A stretch of 64,000 nucleotides of DNA from Sipunculus nudus (lineage: Eukaryota; Annelida; Sipuncula; Golfingiida; Sipunculidae): assembly GCA_026874595.1 (NCBI GenBank), contig CM049306.1:26651519-26715518 (forward strand), read 5' to 3'. The notes below the pieces were generated by a model. The model made no database searches, was not told where the DNA came from, and saw nothing but the letters and a program-made list of their open reading frames with translations. The translations under genes and the position numbers were made by a program. Below are positions 34,781 to 44,320 of this stretch, in pieces. Each line of letters opens with the position of its first letter. The first letter of the stretch is position 1.

Positions 34781-36000
34781 ACACTAACTACATGGAATAT
34801 TCCGCCTAATCTATAGTTGTCGACGAGAGTAAATACTATTTATTACTTTTAAGATTATTTTAGAAGCGTGGTTTTGGTAACAATGGGGACGCACTTAAAA
34901 GCGCTTAAAAATGAAAGCAAGGAGCGTAATATGGCTTGACAGTAGCTATATTAATAATTTGAAACACAAATTTTTTGTTTCATTTCTAAGTTTACTGTGA
35001 AATATGTAACTTAACCTGGTTTTATAATTGACATATACAACATAATTCCTTATTTTTTAAAACCGTATACTTTGTTTTAATATATTTTAAATGTGTCACA
35101 CAGACAAGAAAGATTTATAAAAAAATGGTCCAAACTTTGCTAACCCTCCCACGCCTGCGAGTCATCCCCTCCCCCCACTCATGAAGATAAATTGACGCCA
35201 CTGCTCCCGGGCCCCCCTCCCCGTATTCCCTTATTGAACCCGTTAAGTTTTATGAATTTAATCAAATGTGTTCGGTTTAAGCCCGACGCTATCTAGTATA
35301 TATAAGGCAGGGATACACTGGAACTTTTGATGTTTTTTTTTCTCCATTAAAGCCATTTATATTATCATGCATGCATATACTTTACACGTCAAGATAAACT
35401 GAAAAAGGGAGGTCTTAAGAATACATGAGAATACACGAAATGTTTCGTGTATGAATATTATCAGTCAGATAATTCACGTAGACTTAACCTTAAAACATTA
35501 TAGGTCAACAGACAAAGTTTAACTATGCATTAAAACAGGAAACAGTTAGATTGTAATTCCAGCATATTAAGCAGGTATGAACGAACCTCAAAGCAGGCAA
35601 CAGACAAGAGGTTATACCCACAATACCAAACCAGTTTTGACAATAACGACAAAACAAACTTAAACTTGGAAGAATTATAAAATACTAACAGGGATATAAA
35701 TATAACAAGTAATTAAACTAATCTGATAGACCACCACGTGCAATCGCACTCAAAGCAAGCGCGGGTGCGTCAGGTTACAACCTATTCGGTAGCAGCAACA
35801 ATTTTGCCCCTCCAAAGATAAAGACCCTGTCATTAGGGCCTAATAAGATCGACAGTGGAAGTTGTATCAATAATTGCATTAAATATAAAACTCCTCATCT
35901 TTCTTACATACAAAATCTCACGATTAACATATACAGCCAGCATCATGTAAATTTTCTGAGGACACCCTAGATGAGTGATAAAACGTTAGAATATAAAAAT
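34781..36000. other. Spacer, nothing recognised
   Basis: AT-rich, C-rich patches at 35145-35225. Frames are short and without domain character; none of the main repeat families is seen. Confidence 0.4.
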
Positions 36001-36415
36001 AATTGTCACGAAGTGGATCGTGTCATGCGAGCATGTTTGTCCTATTTTGTTGAATAATTGGTTATTTTATTATATTTAGATTTTACTGTATCTTTTATTT
36101 TGTTGAAAATCGGTTCGCCTGACAGGGACATTGGATTGTGAGACAATAGGCGAATGCAATCATTAGCCTGCTGATCCGGGGTCGAGTTATGCCATGGTAA
36201 AGTCGCCCGCTCTGGCGGGTATTGTTCCGAGCCTATTTAGGATTCAACGTGCTCATAAATATATATAGGTGGTCTTTAGTAGCAAAGCGGTCCTAGGCAT
36301 TTTATGAGACTTATGAATATTGATGAGTATGCAAGGTAGAAGATATTTAAAAAGGTCGCACACACAGAGTGGTCATTCAGTCTTCATTGACCAGAAGCCA
36401 GTCAACCGCCAGTTA

Positions 36416-36590
36416 GGGACCAGTGCCGCATGTTTGGGTCCATTGCCGCTAGTCGGGGTCCAGTGTCGCCAGTCGAGGTTTAGTGCCGCCAATCGGGGTC
36501 CAGTGCCGCCAGTCGGATTCCAGTGCCGCAAGTCGGTGTCCAGTGCCGCCAGTCAGGGGTCCAGTGCCGCTAGTCAGCGTCGTGTATTGC
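36416..36590 (+). repeat. 20-bp GC-rich minisatellite, about nine units
   Basis: Units of the form GGGTCCAGTGCCGCCAGTCG run head to tail with point differences; one unit is 21 bp. The 92-codon open frame (36320-36598) arises because the array lacks stops; 20 is not a multiple of three, so no peptide repeat is maintained. TATA-like CATAAATATATATAGG precedes it at 36256. The surrounding 36005-36830 could be a long terminal repeat, but no second copy is in the window. Confidence 0.85.
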
Positions 36591-36599
36591 CAGTATAGG

Positions 36600-37843
36600 A
36601 CGTCTAGTGACTTTTAACCGGACTCTATATATAACTGGAGTTATTTTGTGTATGTTCAGTAAGTACATTCAATGTGGACAATATTCCTGCTCTTGTAAGG
36701 TTAAACAGGCTGGGAACCCTATCTGGTAGGTGGTTTTGAATTCTGTAACTTTCTATTAATATATTCATTGTAGTTGAACCACTACCTTGTGCACCCGAGT
36801 GCCACGAGGGCGCTATCAATAACCATACCTTCTTTTTTTTACCATTCACGTTAAACCAAAGGCAACCCGGTCCGTCACTTGGTGAGGGCAGCCTTTTTCC
36901 TAGGGCATCGGTAAAGGGAGACGTTAATCGGGTGAATACGACCAAACTTGTATTTTGAATAATTGAAAGTTGACATGTCAAACGCATTCATTATTGACCT
37001 GTCACAAAAATAAAAAGCTGCATGCGTTAATGTAAAAATGGTGGTCGACATTATCGCAGGCATAAAAGAACACGCGATTTTTTAACATTATGAAAATAAG
37101 CAATCACCACCCCATCCTCCCCCCTACACACACACACGTGTGGTATTAATGTTAAATGAATACTTTATAAAAAGAGCAAAAGAATGTTTTCAATTTTGAA
37201 CAAACATATGGAACAGACTACCAGACGGAAAAAAAGACCATGTAGGTTATAGCAAATAAATATTAGTTTAGTTAATTTCTTTTATGGATGCTCCCCCTCC
37301 CCTACTTCTTATAACAAAAAGGGACATACTATACTGCATCTCACCCGACCCCAATTTCGGCAGTTAAAATTTAATTTTTCCAAGAAAATGGGAGATCAGT
37401 TCAAAATGCGAAAAGATCCGAGGTATTAAAAAAAATATTCCTCATATATCAATCAACTGCAGTTTTCTGGAAATGACTAAAATACTAAAATGATAAATAA
37501 TGTGACTCAATTTTTCCATTTTCACAATATTGTAGAACCCAACCATTAATCGCACTAATTAATTAATCCATGTATAGGTTTTAAGGGTTAATAAAATTAT
37601 TATTGCGGAACAACAAGAGGCGGATCCAAGGGAATTCACCCTCTTATTTTCTACCCAAATTGTTTAAAATATTGAATGAAAATCGCTAAAAATAAATCCC
37701 ACTTTGCACCCCCTCCCACACCAGACCTCTTCAGCCGATACACAAAGATTTTTCCTCATTTTCAAGCAGTTTCTTGTCCTTTGAATGCGAAACTCTTGAC
37801 CGGCCCCTTTAGGTCCTTCGAACACTCCTAAAGAAAACATATG

Positions 37844-37848
<5 letters not shown>
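36600..37848. other. Spacer, nothing recognised
   Basis: Minus-strand frame 36625-36987 (120 codons) was inspected: it has no recognisable domain and its codon content is repeat-like and Ser/Thr/Leu-rich. A short (AC)n lies at 37127-37138. No RNA gene is seen. Confidence 0.4.

Positions 37849-37884
<36 letters not shown>
37849..37884. repeat. (AT)n microsatellite
   Basis: About 18 uninterrupted AT units. Confidence 0.95.
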
Positions 37885-37886
<2 letters not shown>

Positions 37887-38575
37887 ATGAAAAATAAATA
37901 TATCTGTATGTATCCTGTAATGTTATATGTACAAAATTAAAGATAAATGATGTTGCAGTTAAAAATTGTGAATCAATTTTTATACCAGTATTCAGAAATA
38001 AATGTTATATTGCAAATGTATAAATTATACACTTGTTATAGAAAATTGATATAATAAAAAAATGAGTAGATAAAACAAACATGTGTTCATTATTTTTCTG
38101 CCTCAGCAGTATGGGAAATAAAGTTATTGGCTTTATGTGTCCATCTCTCTGTGTTCGAATATTTAAATAAACACTATTGAATTAAATTTCATATCCTGTA
38201 TGTACATCTATATGCAGTAGTGTTTAACTCCTATCTCCCCCCCCCCCCCTTCAAGTCCTTGCAATTGTGCACTTGGGACGTTAGTTATATTGCAACTGTA
38301 TATCATTTTTAAAATTTGGGGGGGGGGGGGGGGTAATAAAATTAAAAGATTATGCAAAATGTAATTGAACAAATGTGCAACTTTTTAAAGAGCCAACCAA
38401 TAATCATTGTTATGTTAAAGATCTTATGTTTACAAACTGCTCACCTGCTTCAGTTTAAAATTAGAAAATACATGGTTAGGATTTAAAAAACACATGGTCA
38501 GGTAACAAAATATTATTTGCAACAATTCCTTACTCATCAATTCAAACCATTTAATATTAACCAACCAAAGTATAT
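37885..38575 (+). repeat. R1-type AT-rich repeat with C- and G-tracts
   Basis: GTGTTCATTATTTTTCTGCCTC (38082) and AATTAAATTTCATATCCTG (38180) match 26415-26520. C-run at 38239-38250 and G-run at 38319-38332. Confidence 0.55.
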
Positions 38576-38579
38576 TTTA

Positions 38580-39654
38580 AGGTGCCACTGACCCCATTTT
38601 GTTGTTATAAATGGGAAATTAGCCCAAATCTGGATTTGTGCAGTCCGGCCAAAGACTGAAAAACATGAGTCATATCTGAAATTGAGGTTTGGTTGCGCCA
38701 TCTGCATCTGCCTTTTTTTGTACAGGGGTAATCAGTGCCTGTATCATACCGAGGGCTACAAAGAACTTTTCTGAAACTATATGGCCAAACGACTGACGCC
38801 ACTGAAGCCAATTTGTTTATTTTTTTACGAGAGTAATCCCCACAATAATTCTTATAATAATTGTCTTTAATGGTTTCACATGAATGATTTTTCTCTGAAT
38901 TATAGAGATTGAATGGAGTCATTTTACCATATTCGTTAGCTGTGTGAAGCAGTTACATCTAGCCTGGCACCAGATAAAGCAACAGGTCAAGAGTTCATTC
39001 AGTGCAGTAGCTGGATTCTATTTATAGCTTTGACAGACTGCCAAATGTGTCAGATTATGCAACAGGTCAAGAGTTCACTCAGTGCAGCCAGGTACAGGTA
39101 AAAAGTTCACTCATTCTAGCCAGGTGCAGGTCAAGAGTTCACTCAGTGCAGTGGATCGAGCCAGCAATTCGTCACAGTTCACTCGGGGCAACTGCCTTTC
39201 TCACCTAAGCCTGGTCAGCGAAGTGCATCAAACTCGAGACGTTTGATGTATTGGCCTGATATTTTGACCTGTCTATGCATCTTTGATGGCTTTTCCGTTC
39301 ACAAGACAGGTGTCGCTACCTACAATGACTTTTGCAAAGTGTATGTGCCTGCTTATTTCTCTAGAGGAATTTGATATATAAGCCTGAAATTGGGCAAATT
39401 AATACATATTGCAAAGCTTTGTCGTAAACAAGACTGGTGGCTCCACCTACAAAAATGTTTGCACAGTGTATGTCCCTGCTTATTTCTCGGGAGGGGATAT
39501 CAGCCTAAAATTGGTCATATGTATACATCTCTGATGCCTTCGTATTATACAAGACATGTAGGCCTACTTGAAAAGTAATGGCCCAGCATTGAAACATTAT
39601 TCCTCGTGTATAAACCATTGCACAGGTTCGCATTAGGCCTGTAGGCCTTGTTTA
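38580..39654 (+). repeat. Core iv and iii units ending in AGGCCT-type tail
   Basis: 38660-38930 carries core iv phrases (TCATATCTGAAATTGAGGTTTGGTTGCGCCA). CAGGTCAAGAGTTCA(T/C)TCAGTGCAG then recurs four times (38985-39150) at 50-70 bp spacing. 39240-39560 has core iii units. It ends in CAGGTTCGCATTAGGCCTGTAGGCCTTGTTTA (39623-39654), with the palindrome AGGCCTGTAGGCCT. Confidence 0.65.
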
Positions 39655-40155
39655 TTTTTAAAATGTTGTTAAAACATTAAAGAAAAGTTACCCTTTTGAC
39701 CAATTCACAATTTTCAATTAAAACCAATTTTCTTTTTCTTCAAGATTCACTTTTACCACATTTTCACATTCCACTTTTTCTTTTACATATCAATCGTACT
39801 GCAGTAAATACCTGAGAGCACTTATATTCATAACAGTTTAATAATAACAAAGTAAAATGTGTAGACGTGATGATTAAAAATGTCTATCAAGAAAGTAGAA
39901 AACTAGAAAGCTGGAATGAAATAAACATTCCATGCACTTATATTGTACAATTTTCATTGTACGTGGATTAAAGGGCTTGCATCGCACAGTACTTTTATTG
40001 TATGGAAACAGTACATCTGTGGAATGGAGCAGGCTATGCCTGAAGATGTCACCCTATAAATATTTGCTTATTGATAAATAAAATAATTAATAAATAAGTC
40101 TGAGATTACAGGAAATCGTATATATGCTCTTCCATCAAACTATAAACAACAACTA
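39655..40155. other. AT-rich sequence downstream of the fucosyltransferase
   Basis: No open frame or repeat landmark. On the minus strand it would be 3' flank of the gene; further AATAAA possibilities lie near 39994 and 40070-40095. Confidence 0.45.
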
Positions 40156-40158
40156 TTT

Positions 40159-40164
40159 TTTATT
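40159..40164 (-). promoter_or_regulatory. Poly(A) signal AATAAA for the fucosyltransferase
   Basis: TTTATT on the plus strand is AATAAA on the minus strand, about 60 bases after the stop codon. A T/G-rich stretch is not obvious below it, so the actual cleavage site is open. Confidence 0.5.
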
Positions 40165-40222
40165 TTGTCTTGTTAATACCAACCCTTTTTTGCATCCCTG
40201 GGACCACCCCTACACCAAAACT

Positions 40223-41179
40223 TTACATCGGTATCCATTTCGATGGAAAGTAGTCTTTCTTGTTAACTTGAGAATCCAGAACTGAGGAGGGTTTTGGCCA
40301 GTCTTTAAAGTATACAGTGGTCCCGTTAGTTAACCAAGCGGCCCACCAGCCGAACGAACCCACCGTCATCACAGTATGTTTACACGATACAAGTAAGGCC
40401 ATGTCCATTTTATAGCTTCCGCTTTCAGAAAATATCACGTCATTTCCTTTGATGTTCTGCTTGCACCATTTAATATCATCACTGCAAACGACAAACAAAA
40501 CGGATTTATGCCGGTCACGGAAGAGAGCCATAGCTTTTTGTAGGTAGGTTGGGGTTGCCGCTGTGTACCCGAATTTAATTTTGACAGGCCTCAGCATATC
40601 TGAACGCCGGACGTGCACGCCAACTTTGGTAAAAGCTTTGTTTTTCAAGGTGGCAGGGATTGATTTTTCTAAGTATTCTTGTGCCTGTGCTTTAAGGTTT
40701 TCATTTACCGTGAAATATTTCTTTATTTTGTCTTCAATCCCCGTGAAATACCTCCATGACTGGAAATATCCTTTGAGAAAAATGTTGGCAGTTTTGGAGA
40801 GATTCCTTAGGTTTTCGGTTTTATGGTCATAAGTACAGGCTTTTCCTCCAAACTCACTGTATTCATGGAACTTAAGTTTAGAATCGTCAATTTGGTTTGA
40901 TGTAATATTAGTATCGAATATTTCATGCAATGACAGGTCACGTGGAACAATGGCATCCATACCATTGCGGTTTGCAATTCCTAAAAGAGAGGCATAGATA
41001 AACATCAGGTTTCCCAGCCTTCCTTGCCAACTGATTTTTATATATTGCTTGGACCGACTGAGAGACGTCTGTGGTTGTTTGAGCTCCCGCTGATATTCCT
41101 TATTTCGATAGAACAAAAAGGACAGGTACAGCACACCCGTCAAAACCACCACCAGCAAAACAGATTTACGTCTCAGCAT
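40223..41179 (-). CDS. Galactoside alpha-1,2-fucosyltransferase, GT11 family (FUT1/FUT2-like)
   Basis: 318 residues, intact, in one exon. The family transfers L-fucose from GDP-fucose in alpha-1,2 linkage to galactose on glycoproteins or glycolipids in the Golgi. Topology fits a type II membrane enzyme: short basic N-terminus (MLRRK), one membrane segment at residues 7-24, then a lumenal domain. Family motifs in order are GRLGNLMF (53-60), GYFQSWRYF (137-145), VGVHVRRSD (186-194; HxRRxD, donor-binding region), VCSDD (231-235) and TVGSFGWWAAWL (272-283). N-glycosylation sequons lie at 91, 126 and 285. Length is slightly below mammalian FUT1/FUT2, as in other invertebrate members. The ATG is supported by an in-frame TGA nine bases upstream. 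A splice acceptor about 75 bases upstream suggests a 5' UTR intron. Exact acceptor specificity cannot be read from sequence. It is the only intact gene seen. Confidence 0.93.
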   Translation of the reverse strand: MLRRKSVLLVVVLTGVLYLSFLFYRNKEYQRELKQPQTSLSRSKQYIKISWQGRLGNLMFIYASLLGIANRNGMDAIVPRDLSLHEIFDTNITSNQIDDSKLKFHEYSEFGGKACTYDHKTENLRNLSKTANIFLKGYFQSWRYFTGIEDKIKKYFTVNENLKAQAQEYLEKSIPATLKNKAFTKVGVHVRRSDMLRPVKIKFGYTAATPTYLQKAMALFRDRHKSVLFVVCSDDIKWCKQNIKGNDVIFSESGSYKMDMALLVSCKHTVMTVGSFGWWAAWLTNGTTVYFKDWPKPSSVLDSQVNKKDYFPSKWIPM

Positions 41180-41208
41180 GCTTGTTCAGGAGTGATCTCC
41201 CCGTGTGA

Positions 41209-41216
41209 TGACGTCA
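41209..41216 (-). promoter_or_regulatory. Perfect CRE-like TGACGTCA in the 5' UTR
   Basis: The CREB/ATF consensus palindrome lies 30 bases before the ATG, inside the presumed 5' UTR exon. Chance occurrence in 64 kb is about one, so a role is only a possibility. Confidence 0.3.
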
Positions 41217-41251
41217 AACATTCTAATAATGCAGGGTATTGATTTAATTTA

Positions 41252-41272
41252 TCTGAAAATAAAAGAGGGAAC
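41252..41272 (-). other. Probable 3' splice site before the fucosyltransferase coding exon
   Basis: On the minus strand the sequence GTTCCCTCTTTTATTTTCAG is followed by ATAAATTAAATC; the pyrimidine tract plus CAG is a good acceptor. It implies a non-coding first exon further right; that exon was not located. Confidence 0.55.
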
Positions 41273-41870
41273 AGGATTATAAATTCACACATTTATAAAC
41301 ACACCATAGTGACCAAAAAATAAAGCCAATCATGACATCAGTATATGATTTTAATATACGTTTCACTGATGATGAATTCCAGTAACCTCACATATATATT
41401 ATAATTTGTTAACCGTATATACGCAGTTACCACCGTGGTGCCATATCTATTTACTCTAGGTACGCACAGATCACAAAAGTATTTATATTGATTTCTATAT
41501 TTATATATGTCAAATTGGTAAAACCAGCTGTTACAGGCAGCATAAAAACTCACATGTGCATTCTGGTAATCGGGTTTAAAAAAAGCAGTTTAAACACATG
41601 TCCATTCATATATTCTAGAAGAAAGCTCGGTGTTAATCGAAATATAGTTTATAAGTATATGCAGATTTCAACATACTGATTTAGATTTTTTAAAATCCAT
41701 TTTAAAACGTGTATATATACTCAAGATCTGACGTGGCACATCGGGCAATGATCACACTCAAATTATATAAAATCATCTACAAATACCGACGTTTGATACA
41801 AATTTTTCAACAGCCATAAATTAATGAAAGTTTGCCAAGTCTAGTAACCGATACATTAATCTTATATCTG
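41273..41870. other. Putative 5' UTR intron / upstream region of the fucosyltransferase
   Basis: AT-rich; no family repeat landmark and no coding frame of note. TATA-like stretches (near 41510 and 41710) are not informative in this composition. Confidence 0.4.
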
Positions 41871-43500
41871 TTAAGGTAGCAGGACTGGTCAAAATCCTAA
41901 AAATTGGTGTTTTTTCAATAAAAGGTATACGTAATATTGAATACTTGGCGGATCTAATGCACCTGAACCCATTTTGGGTCGCTGGTTACATTTTGTGGAA
42001 AAGGGTTATTTCTATTCAGTAAACACCAAGTTGTGTTGACAGGGTGTTTGTAAACTAACTCCAGCCCTGCCACAGGCCTGTCAATCACTCTGCCCCCAGC
42101 CCTCACCTGGATCATTCAGCCAATCGCGAGGTGCAAGTGTTTAATTAATGCATTGGCCAAGTGCCTCCGTGCACGAGGTGGCAAGAACTGACGGTCGACG
42201 TTTGATAGCCCAATCTAATTAGCTGAGCATACAACTGATAAGCGTTGGAGAGCAACCCTAACTCTAGCTAATTAGTGTGCAAACAAACCCGTCTTTGTGA
42301 ATGATCTGTTATTGTCATTGACGTTTTTGTCTTTTTTTTCGGGTATGTTACGCCGAAACACAAATTTTCACTTGACATCATGTTATTTCTGCTAAATCCT
42401 GAGCCTATCGACAGATACGTAAAATTACTATATAATAAGCTGCTTCATAACCCAACAATAACGTCTATGATATTCATACTGTCAACACCGCAACAAATAA
42501 ATATTACGCCAATACCAGACGAAACTACGATGGGCCGACGACGTAAATCACGAATGCCACTTGAAAAACTGCAGCAGTTGAATGATGCAAATCATGCAAA
42601 TTAGCAGAAGCATCTATGAAAATTACCTTACAACACGCGATAGATGGTGGTTCACTCACATACCCCCATGACTTTGCCCAAGAATTGCCTCTCCTTACCC
42701 ATCACAACATGTCTTGCCAACTTCAATACAATAGTCTATGGAGTTAACAATTACTTGATTATCTTGAGAGTAGGTGCCAATATTTACAAACATACTGAAC
42801 ATTTAGTAACATTTTATGTCCCAACTGAGTCAACAAAACTCTATTATGCATAATACGCAAGGTGTACTGTATGTCCTCACGTCAAACGCCGAATATCATG
42901 ATCAGAACCACTTTGGTCAGATCTGACCAAACTTTTCAGGGTAACTCTCCACCTTAGGGGCTGTAACGCTAAACAAGAATAATAAAATTTTAGACTTATT
43001 TGAGTAACAGGCCTTTAACTGAGCTGGTCTACCTGTAGAAAACGGGAGTCTGGACATAACAGGTGCTTACCATTTAGAAGCTCGAGACGTGACGGACCCG
43101 CACAGCTCTCTCGTTTTGGGCGTCGATCCTATGCATAGAAGCCTGTTGGCCAATCAAAACCTTGGTTTTATCGCGTTGCCTCAAAAGTCGAGTGACAGAC
43201 GTGTCACATGCTGGCCATCCGAGCGCCCATGTTGAATTCTGAACCTTACTGCTATTACGCTAGATCGCGAAAGAAACAACATATTTGTATCCTGAAACAG
43301 ACCAAGAACTCTTTGTGTCATAAAGTGTTTAATGGTGCACTAGGATACCATAGGATTCCATAAAAAAAGGACATTTTTTGGAGATAGCTGCAGCCAATAA
43401 AAGATAATGTGCCTTAAAATGTGCGTGTGGTTCTCGAGTTTAAAAATTGCCTGGTGCGAGCGTCAAAACTCAAAAGGGAAGGCGTTTTAGTGCCTCTCAA
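41871..43500. other. CpG-richer block without recognised gene
   Basis: Two stretches (42040-42310 and 43060-43480) have higher GC and CpG and contain CCAAT-type motifs (GCCAATCGCGAG 42119, GGCCAATCAAAACC 43149). Between them are two short plus-strand frames (42380-42604, 42644-42853); the first has a basic GRRRKSR stretch but no known domain. The upstream promoter or first exon of the fucosyltransferase could lie here; a degraded DNA transposon is an equally good reading. Confidence 0.35.
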
Positions 43501-43529
43501 GACCGGTAGGTGTGTTTCTAAATGCACAA

Positions 43530-44320
43530 GCATCAAAATCAAAATCTGTAATTACCCTAGTTGCTATCAAAAATGAAGATGTTGATATTGTAGAAAATTA
43601 TAAATACTTAGGATGTATTATTGACAGAAATCTGAATTGGAAAGAACATGTGTTGAATCAACCAAGAAAGCAAACAAAAGATTATATTACCTTTATTATC
43701 TAAGAAAGCTTAATATTGACAAAACCATAATTACATGTTTTATAATTTAGTAATTTCCAGTGTCCTTCCTTATTCACTGGAGTGCTGGTTTACAAATATA
43801 TCTGATAAGTTAAAGAAACAGTTGAATAATACCAGGAAGAGAAGTAGTAGAATAACTGGTACTTCTCTTGCCACACACCAGGAAATCTGTGAAACCAAAA
43901 CAATGGCCTTCATATCTAAGGTCATGAATGACACAACACATCCCCTATATTTAGAGTTCCGTTTTTTTACTTTCAGGTAAACGCCTAGATACAATATTCT
44001 GCAGAACAACTCGTTTTAAAAAATCTCTCGTACCACACATTATTAAACTTTTTAACTCGCAACCCTCTTAGAAATTTAATGTTTTGAATTATGTGTTTTA
44101 CCTGCAGAATTATCTGTTTTATCATTTTTACATGCTTAATTTTACATGCATAGTCAATATGTTATGTGTGATTTTTATGTATTTTTATGTATTATTTTTA
44201 TGTATTCATCTATCTATTTACTTTTTATTTTTTTATTGCAATTTTTGAATTGCAAGTCAACGACCAATTCCTGGAACTGAAGGCTAATAAATGTTATCTT
44301 ATCTTATCTTATCTTATATC
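43530..44320 (+). pseudogene. Non-LTR retrotransposon 3' end, copy 2, with (TTATC)n tail
   Basis: An open frame with YKYLGCIIDRNLNWKEH (43512-43703) is followed by a frameshift and a second frame with FYNLVISSVLPYSLECW and NNTRKRSSRITG (43735-43980), the C-terminal part of a non-LTR RT protein. A 3' UTR leads to GAACTGAAGGCTAATAAATG and a TTATC microsatellite at 44294-44318, a usual 3' terminus for such elements. The left side is truncated inside the RT region, as expected for 5'-truncated insertion. About 94% identical to copy 1 at 28740-28980. Confidence 0.85.

Noticed and set aside
36625-36987. 120-codon minus-strand open frame
   Set aside because: No recognisable motif, low-quality composition and no start context; probably chance in a stop-poor stretch beside the minisatellite.
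42380-42853. Two adjacent short plus-strand frames as a two-exon gene
   Set aside because: No donor or acceptor of quality between them, no recognisable domain, and no poly(A) context.
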